Below are positions 42,926-52,101 of a stretch of DNA of 64,000 nucleotides, piece by piece. Made by a program: the position numbers and the translations under genes. The stretch covers positions 190,169 through 254,168 of the forward strand of contig JACJWK010000003.1 of NCBI GenBank assembly GCA_020637195.1, in the 5' to 3' direction. Source of the DNA: Microthrixaceae bacterium (lineage in GTDB: Bacteria; Actinomycetota; Acidimicrobiia; Acidimicrobiales; DATDAH01). The notes below the pieces were generated by a model. It was not told the DNA's origin. It saw nothing but the letters and a program-made list of their open reading frames with translations, and ran no database searches. Within the stretch, counting starts at the first letter, position 1. Each line of letters begins with the position of its first letter.

Positions 42926-44116
42926 TCAGCCGACCACGGCCGCGGTGACCACGTCCTCGAAGCGGTGGGCCGCCCAGGACACCGGGCCGACCTCGTCGCT
43001 CCACTCGGTGACGACCTCGAAGTAGACGCCGACGACGCCCGTGGAGGGATCGATCCAGACGTCGATGCCGCCGGCGCCGCCGTGGCGCAGGGAGCCCACC
43101 GCGACGGTGGCGCCGCCGAACCGCAGCCACGGGGCGGTGCCCGTGACCGCGTAGCCGTAGCCCCAGCGGGCCTCGGGGCGGTGCATGCCGAGCACCTCGG
43201 CGGCGATGCCCGGCACCTGGTCGGTGGTCATCACCCGGACGGCGTCGCCGCTGAGCACCCGCCGCCCTCCGGCGAGGCCGCGGTCGAGGATCATCTGCGC
43301 GAAGCGCAGGGCGTCGACCGCCGTGGCGTGCACCCCCGAGGCGCCGTCGTCGCTCTTCGCCCAGAGGGGGTCGTCGAAGGCGATCGGGCTGTCCGGGTGC
43401 TCGGGGCCGAAGGGGATGCCGGGCGGGCGGCCGATGACCCGGTCGGCCCAGTCGTCGGGCACGATCACCGCGCTCGAGGTCATGGCGAGGGGCTCGAAGA
43501 GGTGGCGGCGCATGGCGGCGTCGAGGGAGTCGCCGGTGACCCGGCGGATGATCTCGCCCAGCAGCGTGTAGTTGAGGTTGCAGTACTGCATGATCACGCC
43601 GGGCACCTCGCGCCGCGGCGTCTCGAAGCACGGGGTGAGAAGGATCTCGTCGAGCAGGCTGCGCCCTCCCGGCGACCAGCCGGCGATCACGTCGTCGAGG
43701 CGCTCGTCGACCCGGGCGAGGAAGTCGTCCTCGTGCCAACCCGAGGTGTGGGTGAGCAGGCTGTTGACCATCACCTCGTCGTGACCCTGGCCCTCGAGCT
43801 CGGGGAGGTGCACGGTGATGGGCTCGTTCAGGCCGACGAGGCCCCGCTCGACGAGGCAGAGCAGCACCGCCGCGGTCATGGGCTTGGTCTGCGAGGCGAG
43901 GGGGAAGATGCTGTCGGTGGTCACCGCCGGGCCGCCCGGTCGGTGCTCGCCCACGGCATGGGTGAAGACGACCCGCCCGTGGCGGGCGACCACCGCCACG
44001 AGGGTCGGCGACCTCCCCGTGTCGTACTGGCGTTGCATCAACGCGGCGGCGTCCTCGAGGCGGGCGGGCGACATCCCGACCTCCGCCGGGTCGGCGAGCG
44101 CGGTGTCGAGGCTCAC
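42926..44116 (-). CDS. Serine hydrolase, beta-lactamase class C family (second of two)
   Basis: 396 residues. The S-x-x-K motif is S75-Q-T-K78 within PLASQTKPMTAAVLL, and YCNLNY supplies Y-x-N. GYGYAVTG and HGGAGGIDVWIDPSTGVVGVYF mark the C-terminal part. These proteins are esterases or peptidases related to class C beta-lactamases. No signal peptide is seen, so antibiotic hydrolysis is unlikely. GTG 44116 overlaps the TGA of the upstream homologue by 4 bases. Sequence similarity to that neighbour along the whole length indicates a tandem duplication. Confidence 0.88.
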   Translation of the reverse strand: MSLDTALADPAEVGMSPARLEDAAALMQRQYDTGRSPTLVAVVARHGRVVFTHAVGEHRPGGPAVTTDSIFPLASQTKPMTAAVLLCLVERGLVGLNEPITVHLPELEGQGHDEVMVNSLLTHTSGWHEDDFLARVDERLDDVIAGWSPGGRSLLDEILLTPCFETPRREVPGVIMQYCNLNYTLLGEIIRRVTGDSLDAAMRRHLFEPLAMTSSAVIVPDDWADRVIGRPPGIPFGPEHPDSPIAFDDPLWAKSDDGASGVHATAVDALRFAQMILDRGLAGGRRVLSGDAVRVMTTDQVPGIAAEVLGMHRPEARWGYGYAVTGTAPWLRFGGATVAVGSLRHGGAGGIDVWIDPSTGVVGVYFEVVTEWSDEVGPVSWAAHRFEDVVTAAVVG

Positions 44117-45294
44117 GGGCCCACCACGGCCCCGGTGACGACGTCCTGGAAGCGGTGGCCCACGCCCGAGATCGGCTGGTTGTCGGGCGACATCGCCGTC
44201 AGCACCTCGAACCACACGCCGACGATGCCGTGCTCGAAGTCGATCCAGAAGTTGATCCCACCGGCGCCCGGGTGACTCACCGAGCCGAGCGGCACGAGCC
44301 CACCTCCGAACCAGGCCCAGCGCTGCTCGCAGATCACCGAGAACCCGTAGCCCCACGAGCCCTCGGGTACGGGGATCTCGGTGTTGAACCGGGCCGGCGT
44401 GCCCGGGATCTGGTTGGTGGTCATCGACCGGACCGTCGACGGGGCCAGGACGCGCCGACCGTCGAGGGTCCCACCGTCGAGCATCGCCTGCGCGAACCGG
44501 GCCAGATCCAGCGGCGACGAGAACAGCCCGGCCGCTCCCGAGTCGCTGTCCCGCCAGAAGTCGGTGTCCGCCGACACCATGCCGTTGGCGCCCATGGGCA
44601 GGTCCGGGTCCCGGGTGACCAGGTGCGGTCGGAGCGCATCGGTGACCCGGAGCACGCTGCGGTGCAGGCCGAGCGGCTCGAGCACCCGCTCGCGCATCGC
44701 AGCATCGAGCGTCCCGCCCGTCGTGCGGCGGACGATCTCGGCCAGCAGCTCGTAGTTGCCGTTGGCGTACATCATCTCCTCGCCGGCGGCGCAGAACCGG
44801 ACGGGGTCGTACGCCATGGCCAGGAACAGCCCGGTGAGGGGGTCGCGGTCGGGCGGCAGGGGTGGCAGGTCGCCGGCGACGAGGTGCGCCTCGAGACGAC
44901 CGGTCAGCATCTCGGACTCCCAGCCCGGCGTGTGGGTGAGCAGGTGGTGCACCAACACGTCGTCGTTGGTGCCGTCGTCCAGCTCGGGCACGTGGTCGAC
45001 GACCGGCTCGTAGATGCCGACCCGGCCCTCCTCCACCAGGCTCAGCAGCGTCGCCGCGCAGAAGGGCTTGGTGGCCGACGCCAGCGGCCAGAGGTGGTCG
45101 AGCTCGAGCGGCGACCCGTCGGGATGTCGGACGCCGGCGGCCTCGGCGAGCACGAGGGTGCCGTGGCGGGCCACCACCGCGGCCACCGACGGGGACCGGC
45201 CGGACTCGACGTGGGCGTGCACCAGGGCGCGGGCCCACCCGACGCGCTCGGGGTCGAGCCCCACGTCCTCGGGTCGCCCTGCCTCCAGCCCCAC
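44113..45294 (-). CDS. Serine hydrolase, beta-lactamase class C family (first of two)
   Basis: 393 residues. S73-A-T-K76 in PLASATKPFCAATLL and YANGNYELLAE (Y-x-N) identify the family. GYGFSVICEQRWAWFGGG and HPGAGGINFWIDFEHGIVGVWFEV are shared with the downstream homologue. No signal peptide is visible. It begins 138 bp after the stop of the giant cyclase-ATPase gene, from which it is separated by a strong 18-bp hairpin, and it is translationally coupled to the second hydrolase. Substrate unknown. Confidence 0.88.
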   Translation of the reverse strand: MGLEAGRPEDVGLDPERVGWARALVHAHVESGRSPSVAAVVARHGTLVLAEAAGVRHPDGSPLELDHLWPLASATKPFCAATLLSLVEEGRVGIYEPVVDHVPELDDGTNDDVLVHHLLTHTPGWESEMLTGRLEAHLVAGDLPPLPPDRDPLTGLFLAMAYDPVRFCAAGEEMMYANGNYELLAEIVRRTTGGTLDAAMRERVLEPLGLHRSVLRVTDALRPHLVTRDPDLPMGANGMVSADTDFWRDSDSGAAGLFSSPLDLARFAQAMLDGGTLDGRRVLAPSTVRSMTTNQIPGTPARFNTEIPVPEGSWGYGFSVICEQRWAWFGGGLVPLGSVSHPGAGGINFWIDFEHGIVGVWFEVLTAMSPDNQPISGVGHRFQDVVTGAVVGP

Positions 45295-45365
45295 TGCCGA
45301 CGCTCCTCCCGTCGCCCCCGATGATGCCCCACGGTCGCCACCGCCGCCGCCCGCGCACCCCGAAG

Positions 45366-45406
45366 TCGAGGCGATGGCGGTCGCATCCCGACCGCCATCG
45401 CCTCGA
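45366..45406 (-). terminator. 18-bp perfect hairpin after the cyclase-ATPase gene
   Basis: TCGAGGCGATGGCGGTCG (45366-45383) pairs perfectly with 45389-45406 around a CATCC loop. It starts about 27 nt downstream of the minus-strand gene ending at 45433. It has no T-tract, but the stem is long and exact. Confidence 0.6.
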
Positions 45407-45432
45407 GAACGGGTCAGCTCGGAGCCGCGACC

Positions 45433-48400
45433 TCAGTCGCCGGCGAGGAGGGTGGCCGCGAGGGGCTGGCGGTCGAACCAGGCCCGCAGGTCGGGGTCGG
45501 CGATCCGGTCGGCGACCGCGGAGTAGGCGGCGCGGGCCGCCGCCCGGGCCTGTTCGGCGCTCCCGGGCCCGTCGCCGGCCCCGGCGGCCAGGGCCTCGGC
45601 GCGGATCGCGAGCAGGCGCCAGACCAGCGCCCCGAAGCCCATCGCCTCGGCCGCGGGCAGGACCCGGTCCACGGCGACGAGCGCCGCCGTCGGGTCGCCG
45701 TCGGCGAGACGGGCCCGGGCCAGCAGCTCGAGCGCGGCGACGTGATCGCGCTCGAGGGGCTCGCTCGCGGCGGGGATCAGCCGCTCGGCGGCGACGACCG
45801 CGGCGTCCACCCGGCCCTCCACCAGGGCGATCTCGCCGGCGTGCAGCCCCACGGCGTGCGCGCCGTGGTCGCCCGCCGCCGCGAGCAGCGCGGCGGCCGC
45901 CTCGCCGTCGCCCAGCGCCCGCAGCTGGGCGGCCACCACCGCCATGAGCTGACCCGCCCACGCCTGCATCCACACCCGGGAGAGGTCGGTGGCGCGGGCC
46001 ATCGTGTCGGTGAGCGAGTCGGCGGCGGGGCGCCAGGCCTGCAACCGGGTGAGCCGGATCGACCCGGCCAGCGCGGCCATCGCCTGCCCGAAGCGGTGGT
46101 CGTCGTCGGTGACCTCCTGGGCGATCGCCCCGTCCACCTCGTCGAAGCGTCCCATCTCGACCAGGGCGATGGCCTTGATCGACCCGTACTGGACGGGAGC
46201 CGAGCCGATGAGGTCGGCCAGCTCGATCCCGCGGTCGCAGGTGGCCACGCAGTCGTCGAACCGGCCGACCGACAGGTACTGCCACATGAGCCAGAAGCAG
46301 TGGGCGCCGAGGCGGACCGGGTCGCGCCGGGCCTCGAGCCGGGCGAGCAGGGCATCGGCACCGGCGAGGTCCACCCGCACGCCGCCCTGGCGGTTCTTGG
46401 CCGCCAGGGCGTCGAGCAGCAGGTCCTCGTCGCCGACGGCCTCGGCCAGCGCGAGCGCCTCGTCGACGTTGGCCGACGCGGTGGGCCCGTAGTCCGCCCA
46501 GTAGTCCACGAACCACGTGGACGGCAGCAGGGCGAGGGCCATGCGCCGCTCGTCGCCTCGGGCCGCGGCCGCTTCGTAGGCGGCCTCGTAGGCGTCCCGG
46601 GAGTCGTGGGCGTGGTCGGGCCGGTCGAGGGAGAGGATGTAGTGGGCGCGGCCCTTGGCGAGGAGCACCTCGACGAGCAGCTCGGGGTCGCCGCCGGCCT
46701 CCGCCGCCGCCACCAGCACGGCGAGGTCGTCGAGCCCCTCGCCGGCCCGGTACTGGTCGTTCAGCAGCTGGACCCGGCGGAGGCGCAGCGCCAGGGCCTC
46801 GTCGGTACCGGGGTCGTCGCGCAGGCGCCGCTCGAGCACCGCGAGGGCGTCGTCGACCCGCCCGGCGCCGCGGAGCGCGTCCACCCGCAGCTCGTCGATC
46901 CGTCGGCGGGCCGTCGCGTCGGACGCCACCAGGGGCTCGGCGTGGTCGAGGTGGCGCGCGGCGTCCTCGAAGGCCAGCGCCCCGAGGCTGGCCTCGGCGG
47001 CGGCCACCAGCGCCGCGGCGGTGCGCTCGGGCGGGGCGGCCGAGCCGGCCTGCACGAGGTGGTGGGCCAGCTCGACCGGGGCCCGGTCGCCCACCGCGGC
47101 AGCCCGGGCGGCGAGAGCGTCGGCCACCCGGAGGTGGAGGCGCTGGCGACGGGCGAGGGAGAGCTCGCCCAGCAGGGTCTGGCGCACCTGCTCGTGGACG
47201 AAGGCGTAGCGGGCGTCGTGCTCGGACGGGGCCTCCTCGACCAGGTGCAGGCGCTCGGCGGCCTCGAGGGCGTCGAGCAGGTCGTCCTCGTCCGCCCCGG
47301 CGGCGGCGGCCAGCCCGTCGAACGAGAACCACCGGCCGATCACCGCCGCGGTGGCCAGCACCCTGCGGTGGCCGGGGTCGAGCTGGTCGAGGCGCCGGCC
47401 GAGCACGAGCCGCACCCCCTGGGGCACCTCGGTGTCGCCGATCTCGAAGCCGGCCCGCCAGCCGCCCTCCTCGTCGAACAGGCGGCCCTCGTCGCGCAGG
47501 TGGCGGTAGAGCTCCTCGGCGAAGTAGGGGTTGCCCTGGGTCTCGTCGAACACCAGGCGGACGAGCTCGGGGGGAGGGTCCTGGCCGGCGCGCGCGGCCA
47601 GCAGGGCCGCGACCTGGGGCTCGTCGAGCAGGCGGAGGTGCAGGTCGGCGGCACCGAGGTCGCGCACCAGCGGGCCGAGCGCCGCGGCCAGGGGCCGGTC
47701 GGGCCGGACCTCGTCGTCGCGGTAGGTGCCGAGCACCAGCAGCGGGGTCTCGGGGAGGCGGGGGCCGAGCTGGCGCAGCAGGAGCAGCGTCGACTCGTCG
47801 GCCCAGTGCAGGTCCTCGAACACGAGCAGCAGCGGCTTGATGGCCGCGGCCCGGGCGAGGAACTCGCCGACGCCGTGGAGCATGTAGCGGCGCTCCTGCT
47901 CGGGGGTGAGGTCGGGCGGCTCGGCGATGTCGTCGTAGCGCTGGTGCAGCGACGGCATGAGCTTCGCGATCTCGGGGGCGTTCTCGCCGAGCAGGGCCCG
48001 GAACTCGGTGGGGTCGAGGCGGCGGGCGGTCTCCTCGAGCTGGTCGATGCTGGGCTGGTAGGGCGGCGGCGACTCCATGTCGAGGCACGTGCCGGTGCGG
48101 ACGGTCATGTCGAGCTGGCGGGCCACCGCCGACGCCTCACGGGTGAGGCGGCTCTTGCCCACGCCGGCGGGGCCACCCAGCAGCACCATCGCGCCCCGGC
48201 CCGCGGCCGCCGCCTCGAGCAGCGAGCGCAACCGCTCGCGCTCGGCGACCCGGCCGATGTAGGGCGTGGGGTCGCCGTCGGCGAGCCCCGCGGCGGGCTC
48301 GTCGTCGAGCACGGGCACGAGGTAGAGCGTCCACTCGGCGTCGATGCCCTTGAGCTCGGCGGGGCCCTGCTCGACCAGCTCGTCGCGGGCGGTGCCGAGC

Positions 48401-48846
48401 ACCCCGTGCACGGTCTGCGAGGCGAGGATCCCGCCGGGCGGGGCGAGCCCCTCGATGCGCTTGGCGATGATGACCGTCTCGCCGTGGAGGTCGCCGTCCT
48501 CGGCGATGACCTCGCCGGTGTGCAGCCCGATGCGCAGGGCGACCTCGTCGCCCGGTCCCACCCCGCCCCCGACGCCGTCACGGGCGAGGCGGCGCACGTC
48601 GGCCTGGATCTCGCGGGCGGCGGTGACGGCCCGTCGGGCGGAGGCGAACGCGGCCATCGTCCCGTCGCCGATGTCCTTGATGGGCACACCCCGGTGGGCC
48701 TCGATCTGGCGGTGGGCGGCCGCCTCGATGCGGCGGGTCAGCTCGCGGGCGGCGTCGTCGCCGAGCGCCTGGTTGAGTCGCGTCGAGTCGACCAGGTCGG
48801 TGAACAGCACCGTGACCGTGCCCTCGGGGATCTCCGCGGCCGCCAC
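45433..48846 (-). CDS. Cyclase-homology-domain / AAA ATPase / TPR regulator (second copy)
   Basis: 1137 residues with the same layout as the protein at 11176. The N-terminal cyclase homology domain has both metal Asp motifs (LFTDLVDST, IKDIGDGTMAAF), but the VNxAAR position reads VIIAKR, so nucleotide cyclisation is doubtful. The ATPase has Walker A GPAGVGKS (Lys 231) and LLLVFEDLHWADES. The C-terminal half consists of TPR-like helices. The architecture suggests a signal-responsive scaffold or regulator; the ligand is unknown. Start GTG 48846. A strong hairpin lies downstream, before two serine hydrolase genes. Confidence 0.82.
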   Translation of the reverse strand: MAAAEIPEGTVTVLFTDLVDSTRLNQALGDDAARELTRRIEAAAHRQIEAHRGVPIKDIGDGTMAAFASARRAVTAAREIQADVRRLARDGVGGGVGPGDEVALRIGLHTGEVIAEDGDLHGETVIIAKRIEGLAPPGGILASQTVHGVLGTARDELVEQGPAELKGIDAEWTLYLVPVLDDEPAAGLADGDPTPYIGRVAERERLRSLLEAAAAGRGAMVLLGGPAGVGKSRLTREASAVARQLDMTVRTGTCLDMESPPPYQPSIDQLEETARRLDPTEFRALLGENAPEIAKLMPSLHQRYDDIAEPPDLTPEQERRYMLHGVGEFLARAAAIKPLLLVFEDLHWADESTLLLLRQLGPRLPETPLLVLGTYRDDEVRPDRPLAAALGPLVRDLGAADLHLRLLDEPQVAALLAARAGQDPPPELVRLVFDETQGNPYFAEELYRHLRDEGRLFDEEGGWRAGFEIGDTEVPQGVRLVLGRRLDQLDPGHRRVLATAAVIGRWFSFDGLAAAAGADEDDLLDALEAAERLHLVEEAPSEHDARYAFVHEQVRQTLLGELSLARRQRLHLRVADALAARAAAVGDRAPVELAHHLVQAGSAAPPERTAAALVAAAEASLGALAFEDAARHLDHAEPLVASDATARRRIDELRVDALRGAGRVDDALAVLERRLRDDPGTDEALALRLRRVQLLNDQYRAGEGLDDLAVLVAAAEAGGDPELLVEVLLAKGRAHYILSLDRPDHAHDSRDAYEAAYEAAAARGDERRMALALLPSTWFVDYWADYGPTASANVDEALALAEAVGDEDLLLDALAAKNRQGGVRVDLAGADALLARLEARRDPVRLGAHCFWLMWQYLSVGRFDDCVATCDRGIELADLIGSAPVQYGSIKAIALVEMGRFDEVDGAIAQEVTDDDHRFGQAMAALAGSIRLTRLQAWRPAADSLTDTMARATDLSRVWMQAWAGQLMAVVAAQLRALGDGEAAAALLAAAGDHGAHAVGLHAGEIALVEGRVDAAVVAAERLIPAASEPLERDHVAALELLARARLADGDPTAALVAVDRVLPAAEAMGFGALVWRLLAIRAEALAAGAGDGPGSAEQARAAARAAYSAVADRIADPDLRAWFDRQPLAATLLAGD

Positions 48847-48984
48847 GGCGGGAGTCTACGGGAGCGGCCCCGGCCGATCCCCGGTCCCGGCGCCGGCGTC
48901 GCCCGTTTCGCTCGAGGCCCGGTCACGCCGCCACGACCATCCGCACACCGCGATCCGGGGAGGGGGAGACGGCGCCCGCGTCCG

Positions 48985-48990
48985 TAGGGT
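48985..48990 (+). promoter_or_regulatory. -10 box of a probable leaderless promoter
   Basis: TAGGGT ends 7 nt before the GTG at 48998. Confidence 0.45.
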
Positions 48991-48997
48991 GGGCCGG

Positions 48998-49948
48998 GTG
49001 CCCGCCGCCGGTCGACCCCGCCCCGCCCGCCGGGTCGCGGCCGCCGGCGGGGCCGTGCTCGTCGCGCTGGCCTCGCTGACGCTGGCGGCCTGCGGCGGGG
49101 ACGACGGCGCTCCCGCCGGCGAGGTGCTGGTGGCCGACGCCCCCGACGTCGCCGCCCTGGCGGCGCTGCCCGACGGCGGGCTGCGCTACGGGTCCCGCCT
49201 GACGGGCCGGGTGTTCGAGGCGACGGCCGACGGCGAGGTGTCCGAGATGGCGGCGGTCGACGTGCGCACCGAGGGCCAACGGGGCCTGCTCGGCCTCGCG
49301 GTGGACGACGACGATCGCACGTTCGCGGCCTGGACCGCGCTCGACGGCCGGCTCCTCGTGGCCCAGGTGGCGCCGGGGCCGGAGCGCCTGGTCTGGCGGG
49401 GGCCGGGGTCGACCGAGCTGGGCAACGGCGGCCACCTCGTGGTGGCGCCGGACGGCAGCCTGGTGATCGGCGTGGGCGACCTCCAGGACCCGGCCGAGGC
49501 CGACGACCCCGACACGCCCAACGGCAAGCTGCTGCGCCTCGACCCGGACGGCCGGCCCGGGCAGGCCCCCGAGGTGCTGTCGTCGGGCTACACCAACCCG
49601 TTCGCGTTCACGTTCACCCCGTCGGGCGAGCTGTGGGTGTTCGACAACGCCACCCGGGACGACCCCGAGGTGCTGCGCCGGGGCGACGAGGCCGACGCGG
49701 CGCCGGCGCTCGAGCAGGTGGAGGAGATGGTGCCGGCGGGGCTCACCGCGCCGTCCGACGACACGCTCGTCGTCTGCGGCTTCCTCTCCCGCACCCTCGA
49801 GCGGATCGACCTCGGCGGCGACGGTGACGCCGAGCGCAGCGAGGTGCTGGCCGAGCCCTGCGCCACGGGGGCGGCGGTGCTGGCCGACGGCCGCATCGCG
49901 TTCAGCGACGGCGAGTCGCTCCGGGTGGTCCCCCCGCCCGGGGCCTGA
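48998..49948 (+). CDS. Lipoprotein related to PQQ-dependent sugar dehydrogenases
   Basis: 316 residues. A lipoprotein signal ends LASLTLAACGG (lipobox L-A-A-C). The mature protein is beta-propeller-like: GQRGLLGLAVDDDDRTFAAW, NGGHLVVAPDGSLVIGVGDLQDP, NGKLLRLDPDGRPG, and GYTNPFAFTFTPSGELW match the glucose/sorbosone dehydrogenase family (soluble PQQ enzymes). It is shorter than typical members, so catalysis is not assured. It should be exposed on the outer face of the membrane. GTG 48998 is supported by the -10 box upstream. Confidence 0.8.
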   Translation: MPAAGRPRPARRVAAAGGAVLVALASLTLAACGGDDGAPAGEVLVADAPDVAALAALPDGGLRYGSRLTGRVFEATADGEVSEMAAVDVRTEGQRGLLGLAVDDDDRTFAAWTALDGRLLVAQVAPGPERLVWRGPGSTELGNGGHLVVAPDGSLVIGVGDLQDPAEADDPDTPNGKLLRLDPDGRPGQAPEVLSSGYTNPFAFTFTPSGELWVFDNATRDDPEVLRRGDEADAAPALEQVEEMVPAGLTAPSDDTLVVCGFLSRTLERIDLGGDGDAERSEVLAEPCATGAAVLADGRIAFSDGESLRVVPPPGA

Positions 49949-49964
49949 CTCGACGCGTCAGGCC
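49942..49964. terminator. Perfect hairpin shared by convergent genes
   Basis: GGCCTGAC, loop TCGACGC, GTCAGGCC. The stop codons of both convergent genes (plus TGA 49946-49948, minus TCA 49958-49960) lie inside the stem. Confidence 0.55.
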
Positions 49965-50455
49965 GGCGCGGCGCCGGCGTGTCGCCCCCGCCCCGCCCGG
50001 GACCGGCCGGGGTCGCGCTCCGCCCACGAGCGCAGGGACGCGACGAGCTCGACGACGGCCGCCACCGCCGTGCCGGCGATCCCGACCGCGATCAGCACCC
50101 GCATCCCGGTCTCCCACCCCGACGAGTAGCCGCTGAAGTCGAAGGGGAACACCTGCCACGTGCGCACGGCCACCAGGAAGCCGACGACGTGCAGGGCGAA
50201 CTGGCCGAGGTGCCGGAACCAGTCCGGGTCGGCGACCACCCAGACCAGGTTGAGCGCCGCCGTCGCCACCAGCGAGACGGCGATCCACGGGAGCAGCTCG
50301 TCGAAGCCCTCGGTCAGGAACGCGGGCCAGCCCCAGTCCAGCAGGTGGCCGGCCACCCACAGCGCGACGAGGTTCACCGCGGCGGCGACCAGGTAGCCGA
50401 CCCGCCGCCCGACCGCCTCCTGGAGCTCCGTCCGGCCGGTCGTGGACTGGGTCAT
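49958..50455 (-). CDS. Membrane protein of unknown function (four predicted helices)
   Basis: 165 residues with about four transmembrane stretches: VGYLVAAAVNLVALWVAG, LPWIAVSLVATAALNLVWVV, FALHVVGFLVAVRTW and MRVLIAVGIAGTAVAAVVELVAS. The cytoplasmic C-terminus is basic and Gly/Ala-rich. I do not recognise the family and there is no conserved motif. It converges on the PQQ-type lipoprotein with stops only 9 bp apart, sharing a hairpin. Confidence 0.7.
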   Translation of the reverse strand: MTQSTTGRTELQEAVGRRVGYLVAAAVNLVALWVAGHLLDWGWPAFLTEGFDELLPWIAVSLVATAALNLVWVVADPDWFRHLGQFALHVVGFLVAVRTWQVFPFDFSGYSSGWETGMRVLIAVGIAGTAVAAVVELVASLRSWAERDPGRSRAGRGRHAGAAPA

Positions 50456-50547
50456 GGCGCACCTCCCGATCCTCGGCTCCCACCGTACGACCGGGCGTGC
50501 CGGGCCGGTAGGGGCGGACGTCCCGACGTCCCGCCCGGCGCGACCGC

Positions 50548-50573
50548 GGGGACGGCCCGCACGGGCCGTCCCC
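50548..50573 (-). terminator. Hairpin after the PepSY-like gene
   Basis: GGGGACGGCCC, loop GCAC, GGGCCGTCCCC: an 11-bp perfect stem about 12 nt beyond the minus-strand stop at 50585. No T-run. Confidence 0.55.
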
Positions 50574-50584
50574 GGGCCGGGCGG

Positions 50585-50911
50585 TCAGCCGTCGCGCTCC
50601 TCGCCGGCGCCGTCGGTCTCGTCGCCGAGGACGCGGAACCGCTCGTCCAGGTGCACGTCGACCATGCTGCCGTCGTCGAGGGTGACCTCGACCTCGTAGG
50701 CGCCCTCCTCGTCGCCGACCTCGGTGCCGGTGACGGTGCCGCCGCCGGTGTGGTCGAGGGCGGCCTGCGAGGCCTGCTCGAGCGCGGGGCCGGTGATGGG
50801 GGTGTCGGATCCGTCGTCGTCGCGCACGGCGCCGACCGCGACGCCGGCGCCGCCGACGAGCAGGCCGGCCACGAGCACGCCGCCGGCGATCCACCTGGTC
50901 CGTCGTTGCAT
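50585..50911 (-). CDS. PepSY-like exported or membrane-anchored protein
   Basis: 108 residues. One N-terminal hydrophobic segment (WIAGGVLVAGLLVGGAGVAVGAV) precedes an acidic domain with ALDHTGGGTVTGTEVGDEEGAYEVEVTLDDGSMVDVHLDE. The pattern of a short helix and strands ending in a YEVEV-x-DG-x3-V-x-LD block is typical of PepSY domains. The C-terminus is acidic. A good ribosome-binding site (GAGAGGAGC) precedes ATG 50911. Role unknown. Confidence 0.75.
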   Translation of the reverse strand: MQRRTRWIAGGVLVAGLLVGGAGVAVGAVRDDDGSDTPITGPALEQASQAALDHTGGGTVTGTEVGDEEGAYEVEVTLDDGSMVDVHLDERFRVLGDETDGAGEERDG

Positions 50912-51116
50912 GGGGTTGCTCCTCTCGGGGGGGGTCCGGGATCGCCCCCTGGCCGCCGGGCAGGCGGGCGGTCCGACGGTCACGGGACGACGACCGCAGG
51001 GTGCGCGACCGCGCCTGACGCCTCGCTGAACGGCGGGCGGCCGTCGGCCGGCGCCTACGCCCGGTGGCGCCGGCCGGACCGGGCGCGCCCGAGCTGACCG
51101 GCGGGAGCCGCCGCGG

Positions 51117-52088
51117 TCAGACCCGGTAGACCCGCCGGGCGGTGCCGGCGAAGAGCGCGTCCTGCTCGGCGGCGTCGTAGCGGGACGCGAGGCGCGCGAA
51201 CGCCTCCCACACCACCGGGTAGTCGACGCAGAACTTGTCGACCGGGAAGTTCGACTCGAACATGGCCCGGTCGGGCCCGAAGCAGTCGATGGCGTGCAGG
51301 TACCAGCGCTCCTGGACGGCCAGGAACCCGTCGACGTCGGGGCGGGGCACCGAGCCGTCGATGGGCCAGAAGCCGTTGTCGGGCATGGCCAGGCCCCCGA
51401 GCTTGACCACGACGTTGGGGCACGACGCCAACTCGGTCAGCACGGGCTTCCAGGCCTCGAAGATCTCGTCGTGGCGGCCCGCCCACTCGCCCACGCCGAT
51501 CGGGGTGCTGAAGTGGTCGACCACGACGGTGGTGCCGGGGACGGCCCGGGCCAGGTCGACCACGTCGCCGAGCTGGGTGTGGTACTGCCACGTGTCGTAG
51601 GTGAGGCCCCGCTCCCCCAGGTGGGCGACGCCGCGCCGGAAGTCGGGGTCGGCCCCGCGCCCGGGCTCGGCCGGCCCGGGGATCATCAGGGGCACGCCGG
51701 GGGGCGCGCTGGCGAGGGCGTCGCGGATCCCCCGGAACCGGCCGCCGGCGGCGGCGGTGTGGGCGTCGAGCACCTCGTCGAGCCGGTCCAGGGGCAGGGT
51801 GAGGTCGGCGTGGCCGACGATGCCGAGGATGGTGGCGCCGGGCGCCTGCTCGCTGGCGGCCGCGACCCCCGCGACGAACTCGGTCTCGCCGACGGGGCGC
51901 AGGTGCTCGGGCCCGTCGGGACGGTACGAGGCGCCGCACTCCATGAACAGCGTGCCCACCACCGCGGGCACGGTGTCGGTGTCGGCGTGGAGGTCGTCGA
52001 GCAGGTAGCTGCCGGCGAGCCCTCCCATGAAGTCGGGCCCCCAGAGGTGGTGGTGCGGGTCGACGATCTCGCGCTCGTTCGCGGCCAT
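51117..52088 (-). CDS. Amidohydrolase-related (TIM-barrel) protein
   Basis: 323 residues. DPHHHLWG near the N-terminus is the H-x-H metal pair of amidohydrolase-related proteins; VVVDHFSTP supplies a later His, and FESNFPVDK the Asp near the C-terminus. Members hydrolyse lactones or decarboxylate aromatic acids. The substrate is unknown. ATG 52088 is supported by TAGCAT ending 7 nt upstream. It is divergent from the PPi-phosphofructokinase gene with 196 bp between them. Confidence 0.86.
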   Translation of the reverse strand: MAANEREIVDPHHHLWGPDFMGGLAGSYLLDDLHADTDTVPAVVGTLFMECGASYRPDGPEHLRPVGETEFVAGVAAASEQAPGATILGIVGHADLTLPLDRLDEVLDAHTAAAGGRFRGIRDALASAPPGVPLMIPGPAEPGRGADPDFRRGVAHLGERGLTYDTWQYHTQLGDVVDLARAVPGTTVVVDHFSTPIGVGEWAGRHDEIFEAWKPVLTELASCPNVVVKLGGLAMPDNGFWPIDGSVPRPDVDGFLAVQERWYLHAIDCFGPDRAMFESNFPVDKFCVDYPVVWEAFARLASRYDAAEQDALFAGTARRVYRV

Positions 52089-52095
52089 GGACCCG

Positions 52096-52101
52096 ATGCT
52101 A
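52096..52101 (-). promoter_or_regulatory. -10 box of a probable leaderless promoter
   Basis: On the minus strand TAGCAT ends 7 nt before the ATG at 52088. Confidence 0.45.

Noticed and set aside
44113..45294. Beta-lactamase resistance gene
   Set aside because: It has S-x-x-K and Y-x-N but no signal peptide, and it is one of a tandem pair of family members that are usually esterases.
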